In this document: positions 22,792 to 34,437 of the stretch, piece after piece
Layout of the letters: each line of letters opens with the position of its first letter
Position numbering within the stretch: the stretch's first letter is position 1
Assembly: GCA_025403435.1 (NCBI GenBank)
Contig: CM046350.1
Location: 19,689,274 to 19,753,273, forward strand
Origin: Artocarpus heterophyllus
Taxonomy: Eukaryota > Streptophyta > Magnoliopsida > Rosales > Moraceae
Direction of reading: 5' to 3'
Length of the DNA: 64,000 nt
Made by a program: the position numbers and the translations under genes
Notes under the pieces: model-generated
What the model was told of the DNA's origin: nothing
What the model saw: the letters and a program-made list of their open reading frames with translations, nothing else
Database searches by the model: none

Positions 22792-23730
22792 TCTTTTTGT
22801 TTTATCTTTGGCATGTAGGCATGTGTGTCCGTATTTCGTGTGTTACGAATAACCGTTTGCCTTGTATTCTGTGTTTCTTGTGGTACGTTGTTGTTCAATC
22901 TTTTAGATTCATTGAGCCTAATGCCGGGATGGCTGGATACGGAGTACTTGATGCTCTCGAAACGCATCCTTCTTAAGGTCCGATCTTTTGTTTATCGATG
23001 TTTTTGTATCCTCTAAGCATGCATGATATGGATAGCTGGTATACGGAGTGCCTTGTACTCTCGAAACGTATCCGTATTATGTTTGTAATGTGTAATATTC
23101 TGTTAATATTATGTGGAAGTACCAGAGTCAGTTATGAGGATATTCCATATGAAATATGAGTATATTATTTGGATTGAATGTTTGTGTCATGAGAATAGCT
23201 GTTTAATGAAAAATATGTCGGGTTTGTCTGCAACTCTGAGATTCTGTTTAATATCTCTATGAGTAAGTTTAATGTATAGTTTTGAATAAAAGTGTTTGTG
23301 ATATATGTTTTATGATTATGTTTTAGTTTATTAGTTGAGGTATGAAATCAAATATATTTGACTTTTCCTTACTCAAAAAGGAAAAGGAACCTAAAGATGA
23401 AGTATATAAAATTTCTCTGGCAATCTCCTTAAATGTGATTGTAAATCACAGTCCATGGACAATGAAGGACTGGAATCATGGTATGGTCAATATGTATGCC
23501 TGATCAGATTCTTAGACTATTACACGGTGTTATAAGTTGAAACTTGTCAGAAATACTCTCTTGAGGGATTTAGGAGTAAGATTTATTATGCAAGTAAATA
23601 AGTGGAAATACGATAACTTAAATTTGGAGGACAAACAACATTAACGGTTTAGACTCAGAATTGGAATCATAGTGGAATCATAATTTTTACTAGTATTACT
23701 AGAATTGAAATTTCGAGGACGAAATTTCTT
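22792..23730 (+). other. 3' internal region of the LOG-bearing element, no gene
   Basis: Non-coding. It has two related units of about 40 bp (about 22930-22968 and 23034-23073), each containing GATACGGAGT or TATACGGAGT followed by CTCTCGAAACG. The end (from about 23708) is the conserved chromovirus-like approach to the polypurine tract. Confidence 0.6.
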
Positions 23731-23745
23731 TAAGGGGGGTAGAGC
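23731..23745 (+). other. Polypurine tract of the LOG-bearing element
   Basis: TAAGGGGGGTAGAGC lies immediately left of the right LTR and would prime plus-strand synthesis. Confidence 0.85.
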
Positions 23746-26146
23746 TGTGACACCCGTTATTCTCCTAAGGGTATTAAGGTAATTAGATTAATTACCTAGT
23801 ATATATATAAAAAAAAAAATCAGAAAATCTCTCATAATTCGAAACTCTCTCTCTCTCTACTTTCTCTCTCTAAAAAATTCTCTCTCTCTCCTCAAAGATC
23901 GTTTGAGATTTCGGCATCCGTTTTCGACACCTCCCGCACCAATGGAAAGCTCTCGACGAGCTGAGTCCAACGAGGTGCCGCGCCGCCCAAAACGCCGCCG
24001 GAGGAGACCACACGCGCCGCCCAAAGTGGCGGCAAAACCCATTTCTTTCCGACGAGATATCTTCGCCGTCCGACGTCCGATCGACGTGATTCTTGTTCCT
24101 ACACGACCACCGTGATGAGAGGAACAAAACCCACCCTTGGTGGCAGCTCAACAACCGCCGGATTGCTCCGCCCGCCTATTGCCGCCGTGCACCGCCGCCC
24201 CCATGGTGGAACTCCGCCTTGCCGGAGGAGGTGACTGACACCACCCCTCCCAATGAGTTCAGAGGATCAAGGGGAGTAAAACCCCTCGATCAATTGCACG
24301 AAAGGAGCCGGTTTCGCCGGAGAACGGCCAACGCCGCCGTCAACCGCCGCGGGAGCCTCCGTTTTGGCTCTTCCCAGCCACGTTTCTTCAAATTGGATGA
24401 GGGGAAATGCTCATAGGAGGATGGGTAGCAAAAGCCCTCAGCCAATTTCAGGTTTCCATCGTCGGAGAATCAAGATCGGAGCTCATCCATTTCTACCGAC
24501 GTTGTACTTCACGACCCGCTATGTTAGAGGCAGAATTGGGTGAAATTGACCCCGCCATTGGACTCAGAAGGGTCGATTTAGGGGGGATAGGCCCGAGCCC
24601 AGCTGCCAACGGACCCCGATTGACGCCGGTCAACGACGGTCAAAGTCGGTCAACGTCGGTCAACGGTGGTCAACGCCGGTCAACGGCCGGTCAAAGGCCA
24701 AAATGGGATTTTGTGATCCGGACCTCCGATCGAAGATCCGAGACCGCCTCCCGACTCGTTTCGATGCTCTGGATGCAATGGTGACCTCCGTTTGAGCAAA
24801 TTCCACTCCGATGAAAATCATCCGGTACCGACTGCACGCGAATCGAGGCGATTCAAACAGCAGTATCGGAGTCCAGAATGACGTTTTCAAGAATGTATGA
24901 TCTCCAGGAAGCATTCCTAGCCATTCATAGTCGCTCGAGGAGCACTACAGAGGATGCTTCGTAGATACAGCGATATACAACTGGATCTGTTTTGCTTGGA
25001 GTTCAAGATCAAGGGAGTATGGAGCTAACGTTAATTGATTCCAGGATTAAGAGACTGTTGATAAGCTTGAAAGGTAGGGATTCTCTTACTCATCTTTTGT
25101 GAGGTTTTTATAGAATTAAAATTGATTGTTTTGCCGCAATATATATATATCTATGTTGAACTGATATTATATGTGTATCACATATGAAACTATGACATGG
25201 ACTCGTCTTGTATTGTACGGCGAGGAACATAATGAATTGACACATGTTATAAATTGAGAAGCATGGTTAGGAAAATTAACTCTATTAATAATGATTTAAT
25301 ATAGAGAAATTGTGAGACATGAAAAGGGCGACGGTTACGTCCTTGGGCATGAATACCCTAAAAGGTAAAATAGGGGGAAGGTGATGACGCTTCCTTGGGT
25401 TGAAAGTCCCAGAACACACTGTACAGGAATTGATTTGGTGAGGACTCGGGGCTTGATGTCCCCTCACCAGAACACCCTTGGAATGTTTATAGGGTGATCA
25501 AGTGCGCCCATTTGGGTTTCGATGAGTTGAGTGATACTCAATTTAACATGGATACCTAGGAACAATGATGATTGGTAATATTTGTATAAATGTGTAATTA
25601 TGACACTTGGTAATGATTAACTACGGTATCCATAAGATGTGATCATAATAAACCTCATAATCTAGAATATGATGTGACTTACTAACCATGCAGATTTTAA
25701 TGTGGTAATGATAAAAACCTAAAGGTGAGTAATGGCTTTCTCTACTGAGCATAGTGTTGCTCATTCCCTTATGTTTATATCTTTTCAGGACTCACTAAGT
25801 GTGAGGTGGCTACGAGAAATATAGTTGAGGAAGTGATGTAACTATATTACATTGGGACTGCTTCAATCGTTGAGAATGTTCTTCATGATAATGTAAGCAT
25901 CAATTGTTACTTTCTGTGACTGTATTATAATGTGTTGAGGGTTAAAATGATGATGACAACAGTTTATATTATTAAATTTAAGGTGCTACATTAAAACTGT
26001 GGTTTATTTATCGTTTATATTTTTATTTTTGAGTTGAGAATTTTCATTTAAGTCCTGGGTAAATTTTATTTTTAAGGTTTTACTTTTATTATTTATTTTT
26101 ATTTTATCTCATTAAAAACTGTTAACCCCCATATAGGGGCGTTACA
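23746..26146 (+). repeat. 3' LTR of the LOG-bearing element
   Basis: It is 2,401 bp. Differences seen from the left LTR include a 10-bp insertion (GCACCGCCGC-like) near 24188 and about twelve single-base changes, mostly transitions. It ends GTTACA, followed by the target duplication ATGAG. Confidence 0.95.
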
Positions 26147-26977
26147 ATGAGGGATTAAAGTCTTGAAGATGGGCCTTACATAAAGAAGGATATAGCTTAG
26201 AGATTCAAGGATGAAGAAACGATAAAATGTTTCGATTATTCTCTTGTAATTTTTATTTTCTATTCTCTAGGGTGGAACCATAATATTATGGTTATTTATT
26301 ATTTTGCTTGTAGCTTTGCTTGATTGCTTTGCTTGTCTGCATAATAATATGATTTGTCATGTATATTGATAACATGCCATATAGAATAGGGAGAGCCGCT
26401 CATATTAAAATTGTTTATGCATGTTCTTAAAATAAAACCTTGATTTCAAAAGATTGAGTGGGAGAAGGTTTTCGAAGAGAGGACCTAAGGCCTCCATCGT
26501 TGGTCCATAGGCAGAACATGGTGGTCTCGACTCCTAGGAAGGAATTTCTATCATGTACCAGATTGGATATCCGAGAGGATAAGGTATTTTAGCATGATTT
26601 ATGGTTGCACACCCTAGGTGGTAATTATAAATCATTGATGAAATATTGAAATGATGGTTGTACACTCATGTTAATTTTATTATTAGCCTCCCCTAGGGGC
26701 TCTGTTAATGAAATCTATGGCCAAAGAAATGATTATTAATATATGCTGGATCATACGGGTCCTGGATAGCATATATTAATCAGAAGGGGATCCATGTTCC
26801 TGATTGAATTTGGCATGACTCCCCTAGGAGCATGTTGAATTCTGAGTTGGGAATTATCGTTGTAAGGTTGTGATATTTTCAAGGTTTTGACACATAAACA
26901 CATTTGTATGATTGTGTTATCTTACTAAATTATTATGATATGTTTGCTTATGTTTGGTATATGATTCTTTATTGTAA

Positions 26978-29900
26978 ATGTCTAAAAATGCTTTATCTTT
27001 GATACTTGACAAAAACCAATTAACGGAGAGAATTATAATGATTGGAAATGGAATATGGATATCGTCTTCTCCTTTGAGAAACTAAAATTTGTGCTGACAA
27101 CTCCTTGTCCTCCCGAGCCTACGGGAGACTCCACTAATGAGCAATTCCAAGCGTACGATCGCTGGAAAGATGCAAACGATCAGGCCTGTTGCTATGTTAT
27201 GGCTAGCATGAATAATGTGCTACAGGCTCAACATGAAGATTATGAGACTGCTAAGCAGATCTTGGATAATCTAGAAGACATGTTTGGAGGCCAAGCCCTA
27301 ACAAAGCGGCAAGGGATGCTTCGAAAACTCTTGAACTGTAAACAGAGGCCGGGGACATCTATAAAGAAGCACATGATGTTGGTCATAGGTTATCTCACTG
27401 AGGCACAAACAAATGGAGTCGACGTCGATACTGAAACTCAGATGACTATGGTCTTTGAGACTCTGTCAAAGGAATTTATTCCATTTAGAGCTACTTTTAA
27501 TTTGAGCAATATGCGGGATATGACCATAACAGAATTAATGAAACAGTTATAGAAGTTTGAACTGCTGATCAGGGAGTCTCCTGCAGGTGAAGAGGCAAAT
27601 TTGGCGGTTGCTTCTGGTTCCAATCCTATCTCAAGGAATGGAAAGAAGCAAGGGGCCAAGAATGGGAAGGTCGGGCACATCAAGAAGTATTGCAAGGACT
27701 TCCTTTCCAAAGGAGGTAGGTGCGATCTTCTGTATTTAGAAACTTGTTTAGTTGAGGAATCCAATGACATTTGGGTCATAGATTTCAGTGCAACTAATCA
27801 TGTTTGTGTTTCTCTGAAAGGGTTCAAAGAAACGAGAAGTCTGCTTCATGAAGACTTCACACTTTGAATGGGCGATGGATCTTTGGTCTTAGCGGATACA
27901 GTGGGAGACGTCCATCTTTATTTTGACAATTATAGGAATTTAATTTTACGAGATTGTTTTTATGTTCCTAAATTTAAAAGGAATTTAATTTCTGTAGCTT
28001 GTTTATTTAAAGACTCCTATTTTTGTAAAAACAAATCTTTTATTTGTTCTAGAAGGATGCAAAATAATCTATATTTTATCAAACCTAAGATAGACTTACT
28101 GCTTAATGTTAACATGAATGATAATAACTCTAAAAGACTTAAAACTTCTCAATCCAATAAGACTTATCTTTGGCATTTACACCTTGGTCATATTAACCTA
28201 AATAGGATTCAAAGATTGGTAAGGGATGGACCTTTAAGTCACTTAAAGGTGGAATCTATACCTCAATGTGAATCTTGTTTGGAGGGTAAAATGACCAAAA
28301 GACTATTCGGGTCTAAGAGTAATAGAGCCGAAGGGGTTCTAGAACTTGTGCATAGTGATGTTTGCAGACAGATGAACATCCAGACACGAGGAGGGTATGA
28401 GTACTTTGTCACTTTTATTGATGATTACTCAAGGTATGGGTATGTGTACCTGATGCATCACAAAAGTGAAACTTTTGACAAGTTCAGGGAGTTTCAGGCT
28501 AAAGTGAAAAAGCAATTGGGTATACTCATAAAGGCACTTCGATCCGATCGAGGTGGAGAATATATTTCTAATGAGTTTTTAGGACACTTATTAGAGAATG
28601 AGATTTTATCCTATTTGATTGCGCTAGGCACTCCGCAATAGAATGGCGTAGTGGAGAGAAAGAATAGGACTTTATTAGACATGGTAAGGTCCATGATGAT
28701 TTATTCATCATTGCCTTTATCCTTTTGGGGATATGGACTACAAACCGTATGTTATCTTTTAAACAATGTGCCTTCAAAATCGGTCCCTAAAACGCCTTAC
28801 GAGTTGTGGATGGGCAAGAAGACATCCTTAAACCATATTCGCATATGGGGATGTCCGACTCATGTCCTGTTTAAGGATGTGAATAAGTTGAAAGCACGTT
28901 TGAAAGTTTGTGGGTTTGTAGGATATCCAAAAGGGACTAAAGGGGGTTATTTCTATAACCCAAAGGAAAACAAAGTCGTGGTTTCAACTAATGCAACTTT
29001 TACATGGACGACTTTAAACCTCAGAGCAAAGTGGTGCTTGAGGAGTTAAGGAGTGTCCAATCACTCTAGAGGTTCCAAATGAAACCGTTCCGATCAGTGT
29101 AGAAAAACCAAATGAACTCGAACAACAACCTATAGGGCTACGATGTAGTGGGAGGATCGGGAGTCAACCCGAGAGGTATATGTTCAATAAAGAAGCCTTC
29201 TTGGCTGAACCGGATGAACATGATAGGGATCCTTATACCTACGTAGAGGCTATGGAGGATGTTGATTCGAAACTCTAGACAGAGGCCATGAACACAAAGA
29301 TGAAGTCTATGGAGACTAATCAGGTCTAGGAGCTTATGGATCTTCCCAAAGGGGTAAAACCCATAAGGTTTAAGTGGGTCTATAAGAGGAAAAGAGGAGT
29401 GGATGGAAAGGTCGAAATCTTTAAGGTTAGACTGGTAGCTAAGGGTTACACGCAAAATGAAGAAATCGATTACGAGAAAACCTTTTCACCTGGAGCCATG
29501 CTTAAGTCCATCCAGATTCTCTTGTTTATAGCTGCCGCTCTCGACTACGAGATTTGACAGATGGATGTCAAGACGGTTTTTCTAAATGGCTATCTTGATA
29601 AGTCTATTTATAGGGAACAACCATATAGGTTTAAGGTCAAGGGTCAAGAGGGTAAGGTTTGTAAGCTGCTAAAGTCAATTTATGGACTTAAGCAGGCTTC
29701 CCATTCTTGGAACATAAGATTCGATCAGGTGATCAAGATTTATGGGTTCTCACAAAATGTAGATGAGCCATGTGTTTACAAACACATTAAGGATGAGAAG
29801 GTGGTTTTTCTATTGCTCTATGTAGATGACATTCTGCTAATTAGCAATGACGTTGGGGCATTGTCATCAGTCAAATTGTGGTTGACCAAGCAATTTGACA

Positions 29901-30807
29901 TGAAGGACTTAGGTGAGGCTAATTTTGTTCTTGGTATTTAGATCTTTCGGGATAGGAAGAACAAAATGATAGCTTTGTCATAAACCAGCTACATAGATAA
30001 AATTCTCAGGAGGTTTGCAACATAGGATTCCAAGAAAGGTGGGCAACCATCTAGATCTGGAATTACTCTTTCTAAGAAAGACTCTTCAAAGTCAATGAAG
30101 AAAGAGAATACATGAAGAAGGTGTCTTATGATTTGGCAGAGGGTAGTCTCATGTATGCCATGTTTTGCACATGACCAAATATTTGTTATGCGGGCGGGAT
30201 TGTAAGTCGATTTCAGGCGGATCTAGGACCAAACCATTGGGTTGCGGTTAAGCATATTTTCAAGTACCTGAGAAGGACTCGAGGGTATATGCTTGTATAT
30301 TCGGGTGAGGACTTGACTCCTTTAGGATATACTGACTCGGATTTTCAATCCTATTTGGATTCGAGGAGATCAACTTCTGGGTTTGTGTTTACTCTGAGCG
30401 GCGGTGCCATCAATTGGAGAAGTATGAAGCAAGATTGCACTTCGGATTCAATGATGGAGGCCGAGTATGTGGCAGCTAGTGATGCTTCGAAAGAAGTAGT
30501 GTGGTTCTGCAAGTTCCTTAGGGATCTTGAGGTAGTTCCTAGTATAGATAAGGCGATATCACTGTACTGTGATAACAGTGTGGCGGTAGCTAATGCTAAA
30601 GAACCAAGATTACACAAGAAGAGTAAGCATATTGATCGGAAGTATCATGTGATAAAGGACTTTGTTGAGGGCGGGCATGTCACGGTATACAAAATCACGT
30701 CAAAGGACAATTTAATTAATCCATTCCCGAAGACACTTACTAGGAGAGTCTTTGAGAGGCATGTGGAAGCTATGGGGATGCGAGATTTGTCATATTTACT
30801 TACTTAA
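26978..30807 (+). pseudogene. Broken Ty1/copia gag-pol (copy 2)
   Basis: ATG 26978 (MSKNALSL) to TAA 30805-30807. A one-base deletion near 27020 shifts the frame; Gag resumes at 27055. An 87-bp deletion between two GGGAAG repeats near 27668 removed the first half of the zinc knuckle. The protease reads DFSAT instead of DSGAT. A long open part (27868-28641) covers the pre-integrase zinc region and the integrase core start (HSDV, FIDDYSRYGY, LRSDRGGEY). A TAG follows in GTPQ*NG. RT (YVDDILLI near 29820) and RNase H (to 30807) follow with further stops. It is the best-preserved of the three copia copies but not functional. Confidence 0.9.
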
Positions 30808-30821
30808 TGCAAGTAGGAGAT

Positions 30822-31405
30822 TGTTAGACATGTATGCCCTAAGGAGTAAAAATGAAATATGTTTTTGGAGATATTTTTATCAAAAAGAATTTATTTATTA
30901 TTTATATACTAAATATTGTCCTATTTATGTTCATATTTGTTGAATGTATGTTAAGCAAACAATAGTCTGAGACTGTCGGTCTAAACCTTTAAGAATTGGG
31001 CATATGATGGACAGATTATGCGTAAGACACGATTCTTAAGGTGATGGTCTAAATTATAAGATCCACAATTGAGGGAATAAAGTTAAGCGCTTTATTTATG
31101 TAAAGATTGTTATGTTGTCTATATCCCTATTGGGAGATGGTTTGTCCTGACCATCGGAGGTGGACTTCGTGAATAGAAATATTGGCACACTGTCATAGGT
31201 CAGGATGTGTTGGATTGGGACATAAAGTGAATTGATTTGGATTAATAATTTTGTCTCGACAAATCGATTTACTTTAGACAATCATTTGTATTGTATCTTA
31301 ATCCTGAGATAAATAGTGGGCTCGTTGTCTTGACTTGTGTCTTTTGATATACCAAAGGGTGACACCCATATTTTAATAGTGGTATGTATGCTAGTACGTT
31401 GGATT
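30822..31405 (+). repeat. Truncated 3' LTR of copia copy 2
   Basis: It begins TGTTAGACATGTATGCCC after a purine tract (AAGTAGGAGAT) and follows the family LTR to about 31405 (GTACGTTGGA), then stops abruptly. About 1.5 kb of LTR is missing. Confidence 0.88.
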
Positions 31406-33672
31406 TTTAGATGGATTTTTCTCTTTAATTATATTTTTCTCAATCTTTTAAGGAGATAAAATCATATGTTTTTTTTTGGGATTGTATGTAACAAAAACAT
31501 ATAATATAAGTGTGATTTTAATAATTACTCTAATATTATCCATTGGTGGGTACTTTGTTTTAGTCCTATACGAATCAAATGGTTGTAACGAATTATATAG
31601 TTAAGATATAAATAAAATGCCACATCATCAATCGGTATTTATTTCCAAATTAGTCAATGATTACCAATAGTTGACATAGCCGTAGAAAACTTGTCCTACA
31701 TATTTTTAAAAATTAAAACAAAAAATGCACGCCCCATAGTATTATCGCAGAGTGTTTGGTTTTATCCGAACTAATTTTGACCCAATAATTTTATCTCTAA
31801 CTTTGACGTCTCTACATCAAAAGAAGAGAGAGAACTGATTTTGGATACGTTCCTTTTGGCCATCTTAAAATGGGTGGCTGAAACTACAACTTGACATCAA
31901 GTTTCCCAAAGTATTTTCTTGACCTTCATTTGTGGAATATAAAATTTAAGACATCTCAGAAATCTATTTTGTTTCGTCAATGCAACATCATTTTTTTATT
32001 AAGAAATCAGATTTTTGACCTCAAAACTTTCATAATTTAGACGAGTCAAAAACTATTATCAAGTTATTTTTGGGATTTAATTTAACAATATATAACTTCT
32101 AAAAATTGTGTGATTCATTAATGTTGTATTGTAGTTGCATATATAACCTAAAGGTAATCCTATAATTGATCGCATCACCCAAAAAGTTTAAATCTTTGTC
32201 CTTTAAGTTTAAATAAGGTTTGAACCAATTTTAGTTAAAATTACTATAGCATGTGAAAGTTTTATTTTCTTAACAATAATATAAGATATAAAAGCTCCAT
32301 ATTATAGCAATAAATAATTTTGGTGAAAATAAAAATACCAAACACCTTTAAAAAAGAAAAATGTAGTTGCATTATTGCTAAACCAACTTGGGAATATAAA
32401 GAATTAAAATTTGCAAATAATATAAGAAAAACACTTTATTGTGTGTGTCACGGTCCCGGACACGTACCCTTGTATTTGGAGGAACAGCCTCTGAAACAGC
32501 CACTGGCTGGCCACCATTAATGGAGTGGCCACCGCTTAATTAATACATCTACACAGTTTTGGATGTATAAGAAACAAAGTCGGTGCTAAAAACGACATCT
32601 CTATCCCACACTCCATATCAAAAGTCGTACCCATCTATTTTTTTATTATATATATATTGAAGATCAAAGTCGTACCCTTCTTAATGCACATACACGTATA
32701 ATATAGTTATGAATTTAAGACGACAAAGATGTTGAAAAAAGTTGAATTTTTCAGGTACTGATCAGTTTTTTTCCTGGTTTTAATTCTCTTAATTAATAGG
32801 GAGAGATTGGTTTGTAGAGAAAGAGAAGTAAATTTCTGGGACCAATGTCAATGCCCAAAGATCTGCTATCCTTTTTTTTTTTTTTTTTTACCAATTGTCC
32901 AACCAAGAATTATTTATCATAAGGTGAAAATATAGTACCTGGGCCATCTAAATAAAAGCTAAAGCCTTTTAAGAAACATACGTTTGAACCAATTAGATTT
33001 AAATTAAAAAAATTATAACAATTTAAATTTTATAAGAGCAAATATTGTACCAAAATTAGTTTTATTAAAAACATTTTGTTTTTGGTTCGAACCAACTTAT
33101 ATCCCCAAACAAGCTACAAAAACTTAAAACATATGTGATATTTGATTCATTGGTTTGAATTAGAAAAATTCTAACTCCAGTCGGTTTTGCTATGGTGTTT
33201 TCTCTCATATAATTTGAATTATTTTAATATTTTTAGTTTAAAATGACAGTTCGAACTGACAATCCAAACATCATATTAAACAATAAAAGAGATGTCAAAA
33301 ATTGATTAAAGCGACAACAAGAAAGAAAATGGGACCAACAGCTTATTATTTTCATCTATATATTGAACCCCTGTTTACTTCTAATACTACTCAACGTCTT
33401 TTACTACAATATCATATAATAAGGGCTCGAACCATAAACGTAATACAACCTTGTTTTTAACCGTACGTTATGCAACTTATGTTTACATTGATACACGAGA
33501 GTTCCCGCTGCCAAACATTCAATTGGACTAAGGTCATTTGTTTTTTTTTTTTTTCTTTCTTTCTTTTTGAAGGAAAGATAATTTGATTTGATAAATACAA
33601 AAACAAAATTCAAAACCGAAAATATATGAAGCGAAATGATCATTGAGGTTTTCAAATACCATAATTATGCGT
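31406..33672. other. Non-coding AT-rich DNA
   Basis: No gene seen. It contains a T-run near 32873-32890, another at 33540-33556, and a worn piece of the dispersed motif TATAGCATGTGAAAGTTTTA near 32250. Around 32500-32535 TGGCCACC occurs twice next to ATTAATGGAG. Confidence 0.6.
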
Positions 33673-33987
33673 CACTATAAAAAACTAGACTTTTAATCAC
33701 AACAATTTTTAACAAAATTTTTTAATGACAACAAAATGTTATGATCAATATACATTTAGTTATAAATTTTAGTTTAATTTTTACTGTGATTAAAACTTTT
33801 AGCAATGGGATTTTTAATCATAAAAAGTCATGGAAACATTTCATGACTAAAAACCCCGTGGCTAAATGTTTTAGTTATAACAAAAATTAAATTAAAGTTT
33901 ATAACTAATAGCACATTAGTTGCAACATTTTATTGTGACTAAAAATTTTGTTAAAAATTGTTATGACTAAAAGTCTTGTTTTACGTG
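33673..33987. mobile_element. Palindromic MITE, CACTA-like left end
   Basis: The whole 310-bp segment folds back on itself: the left arm (CACTATAAAAAACTAGAC, then TTTTAATCACAAC) is mirrored on the right (GTTATGACTAAAAGTCTTG, then TTTTACGTG). The left end starts CACTA, as in CACTA (CMC) transposons. CGT flanks both sides (33670-33672 and 33984-33986), a possible 3-bp target duplication, but the right end lacks TAGTG, so the right boundary is uncertain by a few bases. Confidence 0.75.
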
Positions 33988-34437
33988 GTCCGTTTTGGAA
34001 CTCTCATTGTACGAGGCCAACATAACTTTAACCGTATAAATACTAGACAATATTCATGTAACTCTTTTATGTTGGTGTATTTTGTGAGTAAGAAGAAAAT
34101 GGAGGCTGAACTTTTAGAAATGTGTTTAAAATGTGTATAAAACACTTTCTTTAAAGGTTTTTATTTGCCCTCACTTATTTAAATTTGCTAAAGAGTTTTT
34201 GTGACAAATTGCTCCCAAGATACAACAAACACTTAAACACTATATTTAGCAACAATATAGTGTTCCAGAACAAGATGTGAATTCTGTAATAATTCTAGAG
34301 TTTATGAAAAGACGGGGGTTCTATTTGGTGAATGGACACAATCAGATTAATCTATATAACCTTTACACAAAGGTACCTCTTCAAACATAAAGGTATTTCT
34401 TTATTTGTAAATGTGCCTATTTGTATATAAATGCATC
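33988..34437. other. Spacer before solo LTR, no gene seen
   Basis: AT-rich, no recognised motif. The last bases GCATC (34433-34437) are the left target duplication of the solo LTR. Confidence 0.55.

Larger units (their letters stand above)
16996..26146 (+). mobile_element. Young non-autonomous LTR element carrying a LOG-like gene and a Cys-rich ORF
   Basis: LTRs at 16996-19387 and 23746-26146 begin TGTGACACCC and end GTTATA/GTTACA. The 5-bp target duplication ATGAG is at 16991-16995 and 26147-26151. A primer site (TGGTATCAGAGC) sits 7 bp inside the left LTR. The right LTR is preceded by TTTCGAGGACGAAATTTC and an AAGGGGGG purine tract, a context I recognise from Tekay/Del chromoviruses. By eye the LTRs differ at about a dozen bases plus two small indels (about 0.5%), so the insertion is recent. 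The 4.36-kb interior has no gag, RT, RNase H or integrase. Its only substantial plus-strand ORFs are 20976-21497 and 22141-22791. It must rely on enzymes from another element. Confidence 0.93.
15656..31405 (+). mobile_element. Ty1/copia element copy 2, interrupted by a nested LTR element
   Basis: A truncated 5' LTR (15656-16152), primer site, leader and array (16153-16995), then the nested element 16996-26146, the rest of the leader from 26147, a broken gag-pol (26978-30807) and a truncated 3' LTR (30822-31405). The leader continues across the insert exactly: GATCTATGAG before, ATGAGGGATT after, with ATGAG duplicated. Both outer LTR ends are lost, so no target duplication of the copia element itself remains. 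Confidence 0.92.

Noticed and set aside
32320..32520. 66-aa frame near 32320
   Set aside because: No start context, no motif; the Cys/His residues do not form a known finger.
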